DNA from: Clostridia bacterium
Lineage (GTDB): Bacteria > Bacillota > Clostridia > Oscillospirales > CAG-272
Assembly: GCA_017456985.1 (NCBI GenBank)
Contig: JAFTIH010000011.1
Coordinates: 1 to 34,230 of the forward strand
DNA: 34,230 bases
Direction: 5' to 3'
Below the pieces are notes generated by a model. The model worked only from the letters and a program-made list of their open reading frames with translations. It searched no databases and was not told where the DNA came from. Of the stretch, positions 15,663-23,162 are shown piece after piece; the stretch's first letter is position 1, and the number at the start of each line of letters is the position of its first letter. Made by a program: the position numbers and the translations under genes.

Positions 15663-17066
15663 TTATTTCTGACAAAAGGCAACGAAAGCACGGTAAAGTG
15701 CGTAAACGTCCGCCTTAGAAACGACCTCATAGGGCGCGTGCATCGAAATAACGCTCACACCAAGGTCAACGGTATCAATATTGAGATTGGCGATATACTT
15801 GGCAACCGTACCGCCGCCGCCGATGTCCACCTTGCCAAGCTCCGCGGTCTGCCAAGCAATGCCGTTTTCGCTGAAAAGCTTACGGATAAAGCCGACGAAC
15901 TCGGCAGATGCATCCGAGGTCGAGGACTTACCGCGCGCACCCGTATATTTGGACATCACGGCACCCGCGGAAAGCATACCTGCATTTTTCTTCTCGAAAA
16001 CCTCGGCAAAATTGGGGTCAAACGCGGCGTTGACGTCTGCGGAAAGGCAATACGAGCGGGAACGCACCAGCGCACCGCTGACGCCGTCGCTCGCCGCGAG
16101 ATCCTCTAAAATATCGAGAAGCAGGCGGCACTGCATACCCGTGTTGCCCTCACTGCCGATCTCTTCCTTGTCGGCAAGAATGGTTAAGAGGGTATGCTCG
16201 GGCGCATCGGTATCGAACATCGCCGTCATCGCAGGATAAGCGCATACGCGGTCGTCGTGACCGTAAGCACCGATCAGGGCGCGGTCAAAGCCAATATCTC
16301 TTGCACGGAACGCGGGAACGACGCACAGCTCCGCCGATTGGAAATCTCTCTCGGTGATGCCGTATTTTTCATTGAGGAGCGAAAGGACGTTGAGCTTGAT
16401 CTTATCCGAAACGTCGCCCTCGGGATACGGCAGTCCACCAATCAGAATATTGAGCGATTCACCGGGGATCGCAGACCCGAGCGGCTTTGCGCTCTGCTCC
16501 TGTGCCAAATGCGGCAACAGATCGTTGATATAGAATACGGGGTCTTCGTCGCTCTCGCCCACCGTGACGAAAACGCGGCTACCGTCCGCCTTGACGAGAA
16601 CACCGTGCAGGGCAAGCGGAATCGCGGTCCACTGATACTTGCGGATACCGCCGTAATAGTGGGTCTTGAAAAACGCCATATTTCCGCTTTCGTACAGCGG
16701 ATTTTGCTTGAGATCGATGCGGGGAGAATCTACGTGTGCCGCTAAGATACGGACGCCGTCCTCGGCAAGGGGGGCGCTTCCCTTCACGATTAAGAAGAGA
16801 TTCTTGTCGCGGTTGTTGTAGTAGCGCTTATCGCCCGCCTTCAGCTTTTCACCGAACACGTAGGGAGTATAACCGTTTGCTTCTGCCATACGGATGCCCT
16901 CCGTTACAGCCTCGCGCTCGGTCTTTGCGGCGTCAAGGAACGCCATATAGCCCTTGGCATAATCAAAAATTTTCTTTCGCTCTTCCTCGTCGGCAATCTC
17001 AAAGTAAGACTTTTTTTCGTAAGAAAGCTCCTCCTCGAGAAGCTGGCTCTTGCTCTTTTCGCTCAT
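15663..17066 (-). CDS. M18 family aminopeptidase
   Basis: The 467-residue protein is a dinuclear zinc aminopeptidase of family M18, forming large tetrahedral dodecamers in the cytosol and removing N-terminal residues (acidic ones in well-studied members) from peptides. Visible metal-binding elements are AAHVDSPR (H111, D113), the catalytic glutamates in ADKEEIGSEGNTGMQ, the Asp of LSADVNAAFDPNF and the final His in VISMHAPYEV. The N-terminal 60 residues are highly charged and helical, as in the clostridial subgroup. AAGGAG precedes the ATG by 7-8 bases. It lies between coaE and prfA on the same strand, probably in one operon, without an obvious functional link to either. Confidence 0.94.
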   Translation of the reverse strand: MSEKSKSQLLEEELSYEKKSYFEIADEEERKKIFDYAKGYMAFLDAAKTEREAVTEGIRMAEANGYTPYVFGEKLKAGDKRYYNNRDKNLFLIVKGSAPLAEDGVRILAAHVDSPRIDLKQNPLYESGNMAFFKTHYYGGIRKYQWTAIPLALHGVLVKADGSRVFVTVGESDEDPVFYINDLLPHLAQEQSAKPLGSAIPGESLNILIGGLPYPEGDVSDKIKLNVLSLLNEKYGITERDFQSAELCVVPAFRARDIGFDRALIGAYGHDDRVCAYPAMTAMFDTDAPEHTLLTILADKEEIGSEGNTGMQCRLLLDILEDLAASDGVSGALVRSRSYCLSADVNAAFDPNFAEVFEKKNAGMLSAGAVMSKYTGARGKSSTSDASAEFVGFIRKLFSENGIAWQTAELGKVDIGGGGTVAKYIANLNIDTVDLGVSVISMHAPYEVVSKADVYALYRAFVAFCQK

Positions 17067-17098
17067 ATCGGTACTCCTTTTTTGAAAACAAGGTTATT

Positions 17099-17707
17099 TT
17101 ATACAAGAGGCAAACGGTTTATAACGTCAAGCGCAAACGCGTTTGCCGCCGTCGGCGCACCGTCGTTGACAAAAACGAATTGTGCGCGGGTGGTGTAGAA
17201 ATCGTCCGACTTCTGCGCTTGAATGCGCGCACGTGCGCGCGGCTCGGAGATGCCGTCCCGCATCATAATGCGGGCAAGACGAAGCTCTGCGGGAGCGATC
17301 ACGGCGATCACCTTATCGCAAATGCGGTCAACGCCCGCCTCAAAAAGAAGGGGCGCATCGATCACCGCGCACCGTTTTTTATCCTTTTCCTGCTCCTTTA
17401 ACCATACCCAAATGCTTTTGATGACGTATCTATGGGTGATCGAATTGAGCAAGGCAAGGCGCTCCTCCCCTGCCGCCGTGCCGCAAAAAACGACTGCGGC
17501 AAGGGCAGGACGGTCGATGCCGCCATCCGCACCGCGCACAGACTCGCCAAACGCATCGACAAGCTCATCCACGCAAGGGGAAGGATGCGCGATCCACTCG
17601 TGATAAACGGCATCCGTGTCCAAAACGGGAATTCCCTGCTTGCGAAACGCCTCGGCAAGCACGCCCTTTCCGCTTCCCGTCGGTCCTGTCAATCCTATAA
17701 CGGTCAT
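17099..17707 (-). CDS. coaE: Dephospho-CoA kinase
   Basis: CoaE phosphorylates the ribose 3'-hydroxyl of dephospho-CoA with ATP, the last step of coenzyme A synthesis. The P-loop is GPTGSGKG at residues 8-15, and the substrate region has VLDTDAVYHEW, close to the family pattern DADxIxH. The lid and C-terminal part contain RDGISEPRARARIQAQ, typical of the family, and the length of 202 residues is usual. Two in-frame ATGs exist: 17713 directly abuts AGGAGG (17714-17719) and cannot be used well, while 17707 is 6 bases away and is my choice. It is the first gene of the coaE-M18-prfA-sua5-topoisomerase group and has a consensus promoter. Confidence 0.94.
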   Translation of the reverse strand: MTVIGLTGPTGSGKGVLAEAFRKQGIPVLDTDAVYHEWIAHPSPCVDELVDAFGESVRGADGGIDRPALAAVVFCGTAAGEERLALLNSITHRYVIKSIWVWLKEQEKDKKRCAVIDAPLLFEAGVDRICDKVIAVIAPAELRLARIMMRDGISEPRARARIQAQKSDDFYTTRAQFVFVNDGAPTAANAFALDVINRLPLV

Positions 17708-17751
17708 CGTCATCCTCCTTTTTGCATAGTAAATTTTTACCTACAAATTAT

Positions 17752-17780
17752 ATTATACATTACTTTGGCATTTCTGTCAA
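17752..17780 (-). promoter_or_regulatory. Consensus sigma-A promoter of coaE operon
   Basis: Reading the minus strand, TTGACA (17780-17775) is followed after exactly 17 bases by TATAAT (17757-17752). Both hexamers are perfect. Transcription would start near 17745, about 37 bases ahead of the coaE start codon. Confidence 0.93.
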
Positions 17781-17833
17781 TCGCCTTTTCGCTTTTTTCG
17801 CTTTATTTTAGAAACAAAAACAAAAAGACAAGC

Positions 17834-17861
17834 ACGTTTTAGACTTTTTCATCATAGGATA
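17834..17861 (+). promoter_or_regulatory. Sigma-K-like promoter upstream of the P-loop protein
   Basis: CATAGGATA at 17853-17861 fits the sigma-K -10 pattern CATAnnnTA exactly, with AC at 17834-17835, 17 bases upstream, as the short -35. No sigma-A hexamers of comparable quality are seen in the 120 bases ahead of this gene. The match is short, so chance is possible. Confidence 0.4.
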
Positions 17862-17882
17862 GTAAAAAAACAAGGAGGCACT

Positions 17883-18950
17883 ATGGAAGAAGCAAAAACA
17901 AAACGCACGCCCTCAGTATCCCTTCTCAGCGCAAACAGCGCAGAGGGCTTTTACAGCCTGTACGAAGGAGCGTTTGATCTACGCGAATTTGATCGGATCT
18001 TCGTGATCGCGGGAGGACCCGGGACGGGAAAAAGCACCTTGATGCAACGGCTCGCGGCAGCAGGCGTTGAAGCGGGCGCCGTATGCGAGGAGATCCTATG
18101 CTCCTCGGATCCTGCGTCGCTTGACGGCGTCATTCTGGAAGCGAAGGGACGGCGCGTCGGCATTCTCGACGGAACGCCGCCCCATCCGCGCACCGTCACC
18201 GCTCCGGGATTCAAGGAAGAGCTGTTCGCCTTTGAACGCTTTTGGGACACCGCGGGACTCTACGCGCAAAGAAGTGTGATAGAAGCGCTAAACGAAAGAA
18301 AGCGTACGGCGTACCTTTCCGCCTATCACTATCTTTCGGCACTTGGGAGCTTACAAAAGGAAGAGCATCTTTCTCGCGCCCGCTACTTTGACAAGGAAAA
18401 AGCGGTGCGACAGATCCGTCACAAAACACACCTTTTAAAGGAGAGCGGTCCACACAAAAAGAGATTTTTACGCGCCTTTTCCACCAAGGGAGAGTTTGTG
18501 CTTCCCTTTGCGCGCACAGAGCTCGACGGCATTTTACTGATCAGCGGAAAAGAGTCTTCTGCCGAAATGTATTTATCGTTATTTTCAAAATCTCTTCAAG
18601 AAAAAGGCATTGCCTTCACCGAATATCTCTCCCCGCTTTGTCCCGAATTCACCGAGGGCATCTACTTACCTGAGAACAAAACTCTTCTTATTAAGGAAGG
18701 TCTTTACAAGGGCAACGTAAAATCCAGACGCATCGTCGCCGATCGCTTTTTCCCCGACGCCGTCATAAAAGGAAAGGAGCGAGATGCACTGTCCTCGGGA
18801 CTCTTAGACCTTGCCATTACTTCCCTGTCAAGTGCAGGAAAGGCACACGCGGCAATCGAAGAGATCTATAAGGCAAGGATGGATTTCGATGCCCTGCAGG
18901 CTGAGAGCAAGCACCTTTGCGCCCGCGTGCTTTCCACCCTTGGGCTCTGA
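17883..18950 (+). CDS. Two-half P-loop ATPase-like protein (PRK06851-like)
   Basis: The 355-residue protein has a clear Walker A motif GGPGTGKST (residues 44-52) and, further on, a GILDGTPPHPR segment (93-103) resembling the FDSTAPHE element of the PRK06851 group of Bacillota. That group is built of two repeated P-loop halves. Here the second half (about residues 198-340) keeps the context (STKGEFVLPFARTELDG) but its P-loop position reads LLISGKESSAE, which lacks the GxPGTGKS core, so only the first half should bind nucleotide. The function of the family is unknown. AAGGAGG precedes the ATG by 5 bases. The gene is alone in its transcript, and its possible sigma-K promoter would place it in the mother cell during sporulation; this is inference. 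Confidence 0.7.
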   Translation: MEEAKTKRTPSVSLLSANSAEGFYSLYEGAFDLREFDRIFVIAGGPGTGKSTLMQRLAAAGVEAGAVCEEILCSSDPASLDGVILEAKGRRVGILDGTPPHPRTVTAPGFKEELFAFERFWDTAGLYAQRSVIEALNERKRTAYLSAYHYLSALGSLQKEEHLSRARYFDKEKAVRQIRHKTHLLKESGPHKKRFLRAFSTKGEFVLPFARTELDGILLISGKESSAEMYLSLFSKSLQEKGIAFTEYLSPLCPEFTEGIYLPENKTLLIKEGLYKGNVKSRRIVADRFFPDAVIKGKERDALSSGLLDLAITSLSSAGKAHAAIEEIYKARMDFDALQAESKHLCARVLSTLGL

Positions 18951-18972
18951 TAGCAAAAAACGCAAAAGTTTA

Positions 18973-19001
18973 TTGACAAACAGAGAAAAAAGTGGTATAA
19001 T
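18973..19001 (+). promoter_or_regulatory. Consensus sigma-A promoter pointing antisense into ackA
   Basis: TTGACA at 18973-18978 and TATAAT at 18996-19001 are separated by exactly 17 bases, a perfect consensus. Transcription would start near 19008, run through the hairpin at 19016-19036 and then antisense through ackA; the next plus-strand gene starts only at 20353. Confidence 0.8.
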
Positions 19002-19010
19002 ACTTCATAT

Positions 19011-19036
19011 AAAAAGGGTGTCGCGCTGCGACACCC
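19011..19036 (-). terminator. Intrinsic terminator of ackA
   Basis: GGGTGTCGC and GCGACACCC (19016-19024 and 19028-19036) form a 9-bp stem with a 3-base loop; on the minus strand it is followed by TTTTTATAT. It lies 11 bases after the ackA stop. On the plus strand no U-tract follows, so it would not stop the opposing promoter. Confidence 0.88.
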
Positions 19037-19047
19037 TAAAATAAGAC

Positions 19048-20256
19048 TTATAAGGCAGAAACGACCGCTTCCGTTTCCTCCGCAATGATCAGCTCCTCGT
19101 TGGTGGGGATCAAATAAACCTGAACACGCGAGGAGGGCTTAGAGATGCGCGTCGTGGTAGCGGGACGGCGGATCGCATCGTTTGCCTCGTGATCGAATTC
19201 GATGCCGAGGTACTCAAGCCCTTCAAGCGGCATCGCGCGAATGATGTTATTGTTCTCACCGATACCTGCGGTAAAGACGACGGCGTCAAGCCCGCCCATT
19301 GCCGCGGCATACGCGCCGATATACTTTTTCACCTGGTATGCCAGCGTGCGGATCGCACTCGTCGCTCTTGCATCCCCCTCGTTTTCCATTGCAAGACGGC
19401 AATCACGGAAATCGGATTTGCCTGCAATGCCGTAAAGACCGCTCTTCTTGTTCAAAACGGCGTTCATTTCGGCGGCGGAAAGGTTTTCCTTTTCCATCAA
19501 GAAGGTCACGATCGCGGGGTCAATGCTGCCCGAGCGCGTGCCCATCAGAAGACCGTCAAGCGGGGTGAATCCCATCGTGGTGTCGATGACCTTACCGTCC
19601 TTGACCGCGGCGATGGACGAGCCGTTACCAAGGTGACAGGTCACGATCTTGGTTCCCTCTGCGCCCTTGCCGAGCAAGCGGATCATCTCGCGCGACACGT
19701 ACTTATGCGAGGAGCCGTGGAATCCGTAGCGGCGGATATGATATTTCTCGTAATATTCGTAAGGAATAGGATAAAGGTAAGCTTCCTCGGGCATCGTCGC
19801 GTGGAACGCGGTATCAAATACGAGCACCTGCGGCACCTCACCCATCACGTCAATGCACGCGTGAATACCCGTCAGGCTGGGACCGATGTGCAAGGGGGCG
19901 AGATCGCGGCAAAGCTCCACCTTTTCAAGGACGTCGGGCGTTGCAAGTACAGAGCCCGTGAAGTAAGGACCGCCGTGGACTACACGGTGACCGACCGCGC
20001 CGATCTCCTTCATCGAAGCGATGCAGCCGTGCTCACTATCCGTTAAGAGCGCGATAACGTTGCGGATCGCGTCCTCGTGGTTTGCCATTTCCGTTGCATA
20101 TTCGTACGGCTCCTTACCCGGAACCTTATGCTCTACCTTTCCGCCGCCGACGCCGATGCGCTCGCATCCACCCTTGGCAAGAACCGATTTGTTTTCCGTA
20201 TCGAAAAGCTGATATTTTAAGGAGCTCGATCCGGCATTGACGATCAAAACGTTCAT
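19048..20256 (-). CDS. ackA: Acetate kinase
   Basis: AckA interconverts acetyl phosphate plus ADP and acetate plus ATP, the energy-yielding last step of acetate fermentation. The 402-residue length is standard. Signature parts are VNAGSSSLKYQLFD at residues 5-18 (phosphate-binding loop), VGHRVVHGG around 90, VFDTAFHATMP with the conserved Asp-Thr-Ala-Phe-His, YGFHGSSHKYV, CHLGNGSSIAAVKDGK, DTTMGFTPLDGLLMGTRSGSIDP and FTAGIGENN near the end. I chose ATG 20256, preceded by GGAGG 8 bases upstream; the frame stays open far beyond it, but this extension is not homologous. Phosphotransacetylase is not adjacent. A plus-strand promoter faces the 3' end of the gene. Confidence 0.98.
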   Translation of the reverse strand: MNVLIVNAGSSSLKYQLFDTENKSVLAKGGCERIGVGGGKVEHKVPGKEPYEYATEMANHEDAIRNVIALLTDSEHGCIASMKEIGAVGHRVVHGGPYFTGSVLATPDVLEKVELCRDLAPLHIGPSLTGIHACIDVMGEVPQVLVFDTAFHATMPEEAYLYPIPYEYYEKYHIRRYGFHGSSHKYVSREMIRLLGKGAEGTKIVTCHLGNGSSIAAVKDGKVIDTTMGFTPLDGLLMGTRSGSIDPAIVTFLMEKENLSAAEMNAVLNKKSGLYGIAGKSDFRDCRLAMENEGDARATSAIRTLAYQVKKYIGAYAAAMGGLDAVVFTAGIGENNNIIRAMPLEGLEYLGIEFDHEANDAIRRPATTTRISKPSSRVQVYLIPTNEELIIAEETEAVVSAL

Positions 20257-20290
20257 TTGTTTTCCTCCATTTGATTTTTCTAACAAAAAT

Positions 20291-20319
20291 ATTATACAGG
20301 ATTTTTTTGGAAAATACAA
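20291..20319 (-). promoter_or_regulatory. Probable sigma-A promoter of ackA
   Basis: On the minus strand TTGTAT (20319-20314) and TATAAT (20296-20291) are 17 bases apart. The -10 is perfect and the -35 is weaker. Its start point would lie about 30 bases before the ackA ATG. Confidence 0.75.
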
Positions 20320-20352
20320 GTATTTTTTGATTTTTTTGTGAAAGGCGTGCTT

Positions 20353-21570
20353 ATGAAGACGGTTGCCGTAATCTCGGAATACAATCCCTTCCATCTGGGA
20401 CACGCTTATCAGTTCAACGAAATTCGTCGCACCTTTGGAGAGGACACCGCCATCGTCGCCATTATGAGCGGAAGCTTCGTACAGCGCGGTGACGTGGCGG
20501 CGTTTGGAAAGTTTGACCGTGCCGAAGCGGCAATCCGCGCGGGCGCCTCGCTGGTGCTTGAGCTTCCCTTTCCCTTTTCTTGCGCCTCTGCCGAGCATTT
20601 CGCCCTTGCGGGTGTTTCCTTGGCAAACGACCTCGGCGTCATTGACGCGCTTTCCTTTGGCAGTGAGTGCGGTGACGTTTCCCTTCTTTCCGACCTTGCC
20701 GAGAAAATGAACGATCCTGCGTTCCTTCGTTTTTTCCGTGAGGCACTTCGCGACAAAGCGAAAAAGGATGTGGGATATGCAAGAGTGCTTGAAGAGTCCC
20801 TTCTCACGTTTTACGGACAAGCGCCGCAGGTAAAAACCGACCTGCCAAACAATATTCTAGCAATTTCTTACATTTCCGCCATAAAAAGATTAAGATCCTC
20901 CATCCTTCCTCACACCGTTCTGCGCAACGGAACGGATGAAGACGGTCCCGAGGATGCGCGCTTTGCAGGCGCTACGCACCTGCGCGCCCTTCTTGCAAAG
21001 GAGCCGGAAGCCATATTACCGCACGTCCCCGAAAGCACGCATCCCACGGTGCTGCGCGCGTTGGAATGCGGCACAGCCCCCGCCGATATCGAGCGCCTTG
21101 CGGGAGCCTTGCTAGGGTATTTCCGTCTTGTGGATGGAAAGACGCTCGCCTCGTTTGCAGAATGCGGCGGCGGTGTCGCGGGTCTTTTAAAGAAGACGGC
21201 ACACAGCGCAACGAGCTTTTCGGAATGGGTGGCGGCATCCGTTTCCAAAAAGTACACGGCATCCCGCATTCGCCGTGCCATTTTATCCTCTTATTTCGGC
21301 GTTACGCCTGACGCGTTAAAGAGCAAGCCTCTTTACACGCAGGTTTTAGCGATGGACGAACGTGGAAAAGCCGTCCTCGCCCATATACGCAAGCAGACCA
21401 AAATTTCCGTGTTAACAAAGCCCGCGGATCTACACAAGCTCTCGCCCGAAGCCCGCAAGCAAGCGGAGTGCTCCTACCGTGCAGACTCGGTATATGCACT
21501 TTCGACGCCCAAGCCACAAGGCGGGGACGCTTTCCTTCGTGTCTGTCCTTATCGCAAAGAATGTCGATAA
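20353..21570 (+). CDS. tmcAL: tRNA(Met) cytidine acetate ligase TmcAL (YlbM)
   Basis: TmcAL makes N4-acetylcytidine at the wobble base of elongator tRNA-Met using acetate and ATP via acetyl-AMP. The nucleotidyltransferase signature HLGH is at residues 14-17 in EYNPFHLGHAYQ, followed by IMSGSFVQRGDVAAFGKFDRAEAAIRAGASLVLELP, which is highly typical of the family. The middle contains FGSECGD and the C-terminal half the KKYTASRIRRAILSSYFGV segment. Length (405) is normal. Start ATG 20353 has AAAGGCG 7 bases upstream; a GTG at 20338 is in frame but has no ribosome-binding site. It lies next to ackA, divergent from it, which is fitting because its substrate is acetate, though adjacency may be accidental. 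Confidence 0.93.
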   Translation: MKTVAVISEYNPFHLGHAYQFNEIRRTFGEDTAIVAIMSGSFVQRGDVAAFGKFDRAEAAIRAGASLVLELPFPFSCASAEHFALAGVSLANDLGVIDALSFGSECGDVSLLSDLAEKMNDPAFLRFFREALRDKAKKDVGYARVLEESLLTFYGQAPQVKTDLPNNILAISYISAIKRLRSSILPHTVLRNGTDEDGPEDARFAGATHLRALLAKEPEAILPHVPESTHPTVLRALECGTAPADIERLAGALLGYFRLVDGKTLASFAECGGGVAGLLKKTAHSATSFSEWVAASVSKKYTASRIRRAILSSYFGVTPDALKSKPLYTQVLAMDERGKAVLAHIRKQTKISVLTKPADLHKLSPEARKQAECSYRADSVYALSTPKPQGGDAFLRVCPYRKECR

Positions 21571-21609
21571 GTTTTTCTTGTAGCATTTTTTCTATTTTTG
21601 TCGGATGAA

Positions 21610-21638
21610 TTGACAAAGTAAAGCGCCTTTGCTACAAT
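21610..21638 (+). promoter_or_regulatory. Sigma-A promoter of the small protein gene
   Basis: TTGACA (21610-21615) and TACAAT (21633-21638) are 17 bases apart. This places a start near 21645, about 40 bases ahead of the ribosome-binding site AAGGAG (21675-21680). Confidence 0.85.
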
Positions 21639-21685
21639 GAGCACGAGGGATCGTGTCAATCCGCATTTTAAAGAAAGGAGTGAAT

Positions 21686-21979
21686 ATGATGAAAGCAAAC
21701 GCAGTTGAGGGAAAATTTATTGAATACAAGGGCAAGCCCCTGGTTCGCAACGGAAACGAGATCTTTTACGGCTATATGTCGGACAAGTATTACCTGTTTC
21801 TGATGATCATGAGCGAAAAGAAGGCGTCGCGCCTTGACGTTCAGATTCCCGATATGGTGATGGTACAGATCCTTCCGACCGACGGATCCAACAAGCCCGA
21901 AAAGCAGAAGATCGTTTCGGGACTTTACGAAGCATTTGATATTGGAACCGCCTGGCTTGAACGCGCAAACCGCGTGTAA
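21686..21979 (+). CDS. Small uncharacterised protein, about 97 residues
   Basis: I do not recognise a named family. The product begins MMKANAVEGKFIEYKGKPLVRNGNEIFYGYMSD, continues with a hydrophobic strand KYYLFLMIMSEKK, a strand-rich middle VQIPDMVMVQILPTD and ends with a helix SGLYEAFDIGTAWLERANR. It has no signal peptide, membrane helix, cysteine or known catalytic motif, so it should be a small soluble, mainly beta protein. The sequence is clean, has strong codon use and a strong own promoter plus AAGGAG at 5-8 bases, so it is a real, well expressed gene. The ATG at 21689 is an equally good start. It lies between tmcAL and the DUF3048 lipoprotein gene and is probably co-transcribed with the latter, which starts 35 bases later. 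Confidence 0.8.
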   Translation: MMKANAVEGKFIEYKGKPLVRNGNEIFYGYMSDKYYLFLMIMSEKKASRLDVQIPDMVMVQILPTDGSNKPEKQKIVSGLYEAFDIGTAWLERANRV

Positions 21980-21986
21980 AGAATAT

Positions 21987-22018
21987 AGGAGGTACCGTCT
22001 TTGACGGCAAAAAAATGA
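21987..22018 (+). promoter_or_regulatory. Mini-ORF with strong ribosome-binding site overlapping the DUF3048 start
   Basis: AGGAGG (21987-21992) lies 22 bases before the DUF3048 ATG at 22015, too far for direct use, but 8 bases before TTG 22001. That TTG opens a five-codon frame (M-T-A-K-K) ending in TGA 22016-22018, which overlaps the ATG as ATGA. Seven A residues (22009-22015) fill the overlap. Either translational re-initiation or a -1 slip would join ribosome loading to the main gene. Confidence 0.4.
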
Positions 22019-23115
22019 AGTCTGCAAAAAACAAAAAAAGCATACGGACTACGTCGTTGCTTCTTTTGATTCTTCTTTCGCTTGTATTCCAATGTACGGG
22101 GTGCGGAAAGCTCTCCTTTCTTCCCTCTTTGGATGGGGAGAGCCCGCCACCCGCAAACGACCCCACGGGCGACAGCACCCAAACCCTCGCACCCGCCGAT
22201 CCGCCGCCCCCTACCTATTATAATCGTTATACCGGGCTCGCATGTGACGAAGCAGTATCGTCCTGCCGCCCGATTTCTGTTTGTATCGGGAATTTCGACC
22301 AAAAACAGCAAGAGGGGCTCTCCTTCGCGGATATTCTCATCGAAGCGCCTGTGGATGGCGACAAAACTCGCCTTTGGGCGCTTTGCACCAACCCGACGGG
22401 TGCCACAAAGCTCTCCTCCGTTGCCTCCGTACGCGAGTATATGATGCCCATATCCTATGCCTTCGGTGCCATTTGCGCCTATAACGGCACAACGGATACC
22501 GCAGGCGTCGGTACGACCGTTTTTCAAGGAGATACGTTAGATTACCTGCATCATAATCTCGTGGGCTCCTTTACGGGAAACGGTGACGGGACGCTCTCCA
22601 CTACAGGTAGTGCTCTGTGGGAAGCGGCAAAGAGTAAGGGGTATTCGCTTAGCACGAGCGGCTGCACCCTGCCATATCGTTTTCCCGAGCTCGGCTCCAC
22701 CCATACGCCGACGGGAAATCTTGTTAACAGCATCCATTTCGGCTTTTCAGGAGCAAACACCGTCACGTTTTCGTACGATGCCGACAAGAACGTTTATCTG
22801 CGTGCACAAAGCGGCGTAGCGCACGTTGACGCCTTGACGGGAGAACAGCTCGCCTATACCAACGTTCTTCTTTTGTTCCACAACGTCAGCTACTACCACA
22901 GCCCGACGGAAACCACCTTTGCGCTTGACAGCGCAAGCGGCGGGGACGGATACGCCTATACGGGCGGCGGGGTGAGCCGCGTCCATTGGAGCTTCGCCGA
23001 GGACGGCAGTCTGAGGGTTTCTTATGACGACGGCACGCCCATCACGCTTAACCGCGGAAAAACCTATATTGGAATGCTTCGCATCACGGATTCCGCCACG
23101 CTGATCGCAAAATAA
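22015..23115 (+). CDS. DUF3048 domain lipoprotein (YerB-like)
   Basis: The 366-residue product starts with a basic, then hydrophobic signal ending in a lipobox (CTGC, lipidated Cys30), so it is a membrane-anchored surface lipoprotein. A Pro/Asp-rich linker (about 38-66) leads to the DUF3048 domain: NRYTGLACDEAVSSCRPISVCIGNFDQKQQEGLSFADILIEAPVDGDKTRLWALC, where the CRPISV...QxGLSxADI pattern is typical. The C-terminal half (from about 235, HFGFSGANTVTFSYD) matches the YerB C-terminal part. The biochemical role of the family is not established; B. subtilis YerB is an uncharacterised lipoprotein. The start lacks a ribosome-binding site at normal distance (see the mini-ORF entry). It ends before a gene-free repeat region. 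Confidence 0.85.
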   Translation: MKSAKNKKSIRTTSLLLLILLSLVFQCTGCGKLSFLPSLDGESPPPANDPTGDSTQTLAPADPPPPTYYNRYTGLACDEAVSSCRPISVCIGNFDQKQQEGLSFADILIEAPVDGDKTRLWALCTNPTGATKLSSVASVREYMMPISYAFGAICAYNGTTDTAGVGTTVFQGDTLDYLHHNLVGSFTGNGDGTLSTTGSALWEAAKSKGYSLSTSGCTLPYRFPELGSTHTPTGNLVNSIHFGFSGANTVTFSYDADKNVYLRAQSGVAHVDALTGEQLAYTNVLLLFHNVSYYHSPTETTFALDSASGGDGYAYTGGGVSRVHWSFAEDGSLRVSYDDGTPITLNRGKTYIGMLRITDSATLIAK

Positions 23116-23132
23116 GAAAAAAGGCAGTCTTA

Positions 23133-23160
23133 GCGTGATACTCTTAACGGAGTATCACGC
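23133..23160 (+). other. Perfect 11-bp hairpin after the DUF3048 gene
   Basis: GCGTGATACTC (23133-23143) and GAGTATCACGC (23150-23160) form a perfect stem with a 6-base loop. No U-tract follows (AGTCAAATCC), so it may protect a 3' end or belong to the adjacent repeat array rather than be a classical terminator. Confidence 0.6.
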
Positions 23161-23162
23161 AG

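Noticed and set aside
19189-20046. Plus-strand open frame (285 codons) inside ackA that could be served by the promoter at 18973
   Set aside because: No ribosome-binding site, high His/Arg/Gly content typical of antisense frames, and fully explained by the ackA codons. The promoter itself is kept as a finding.
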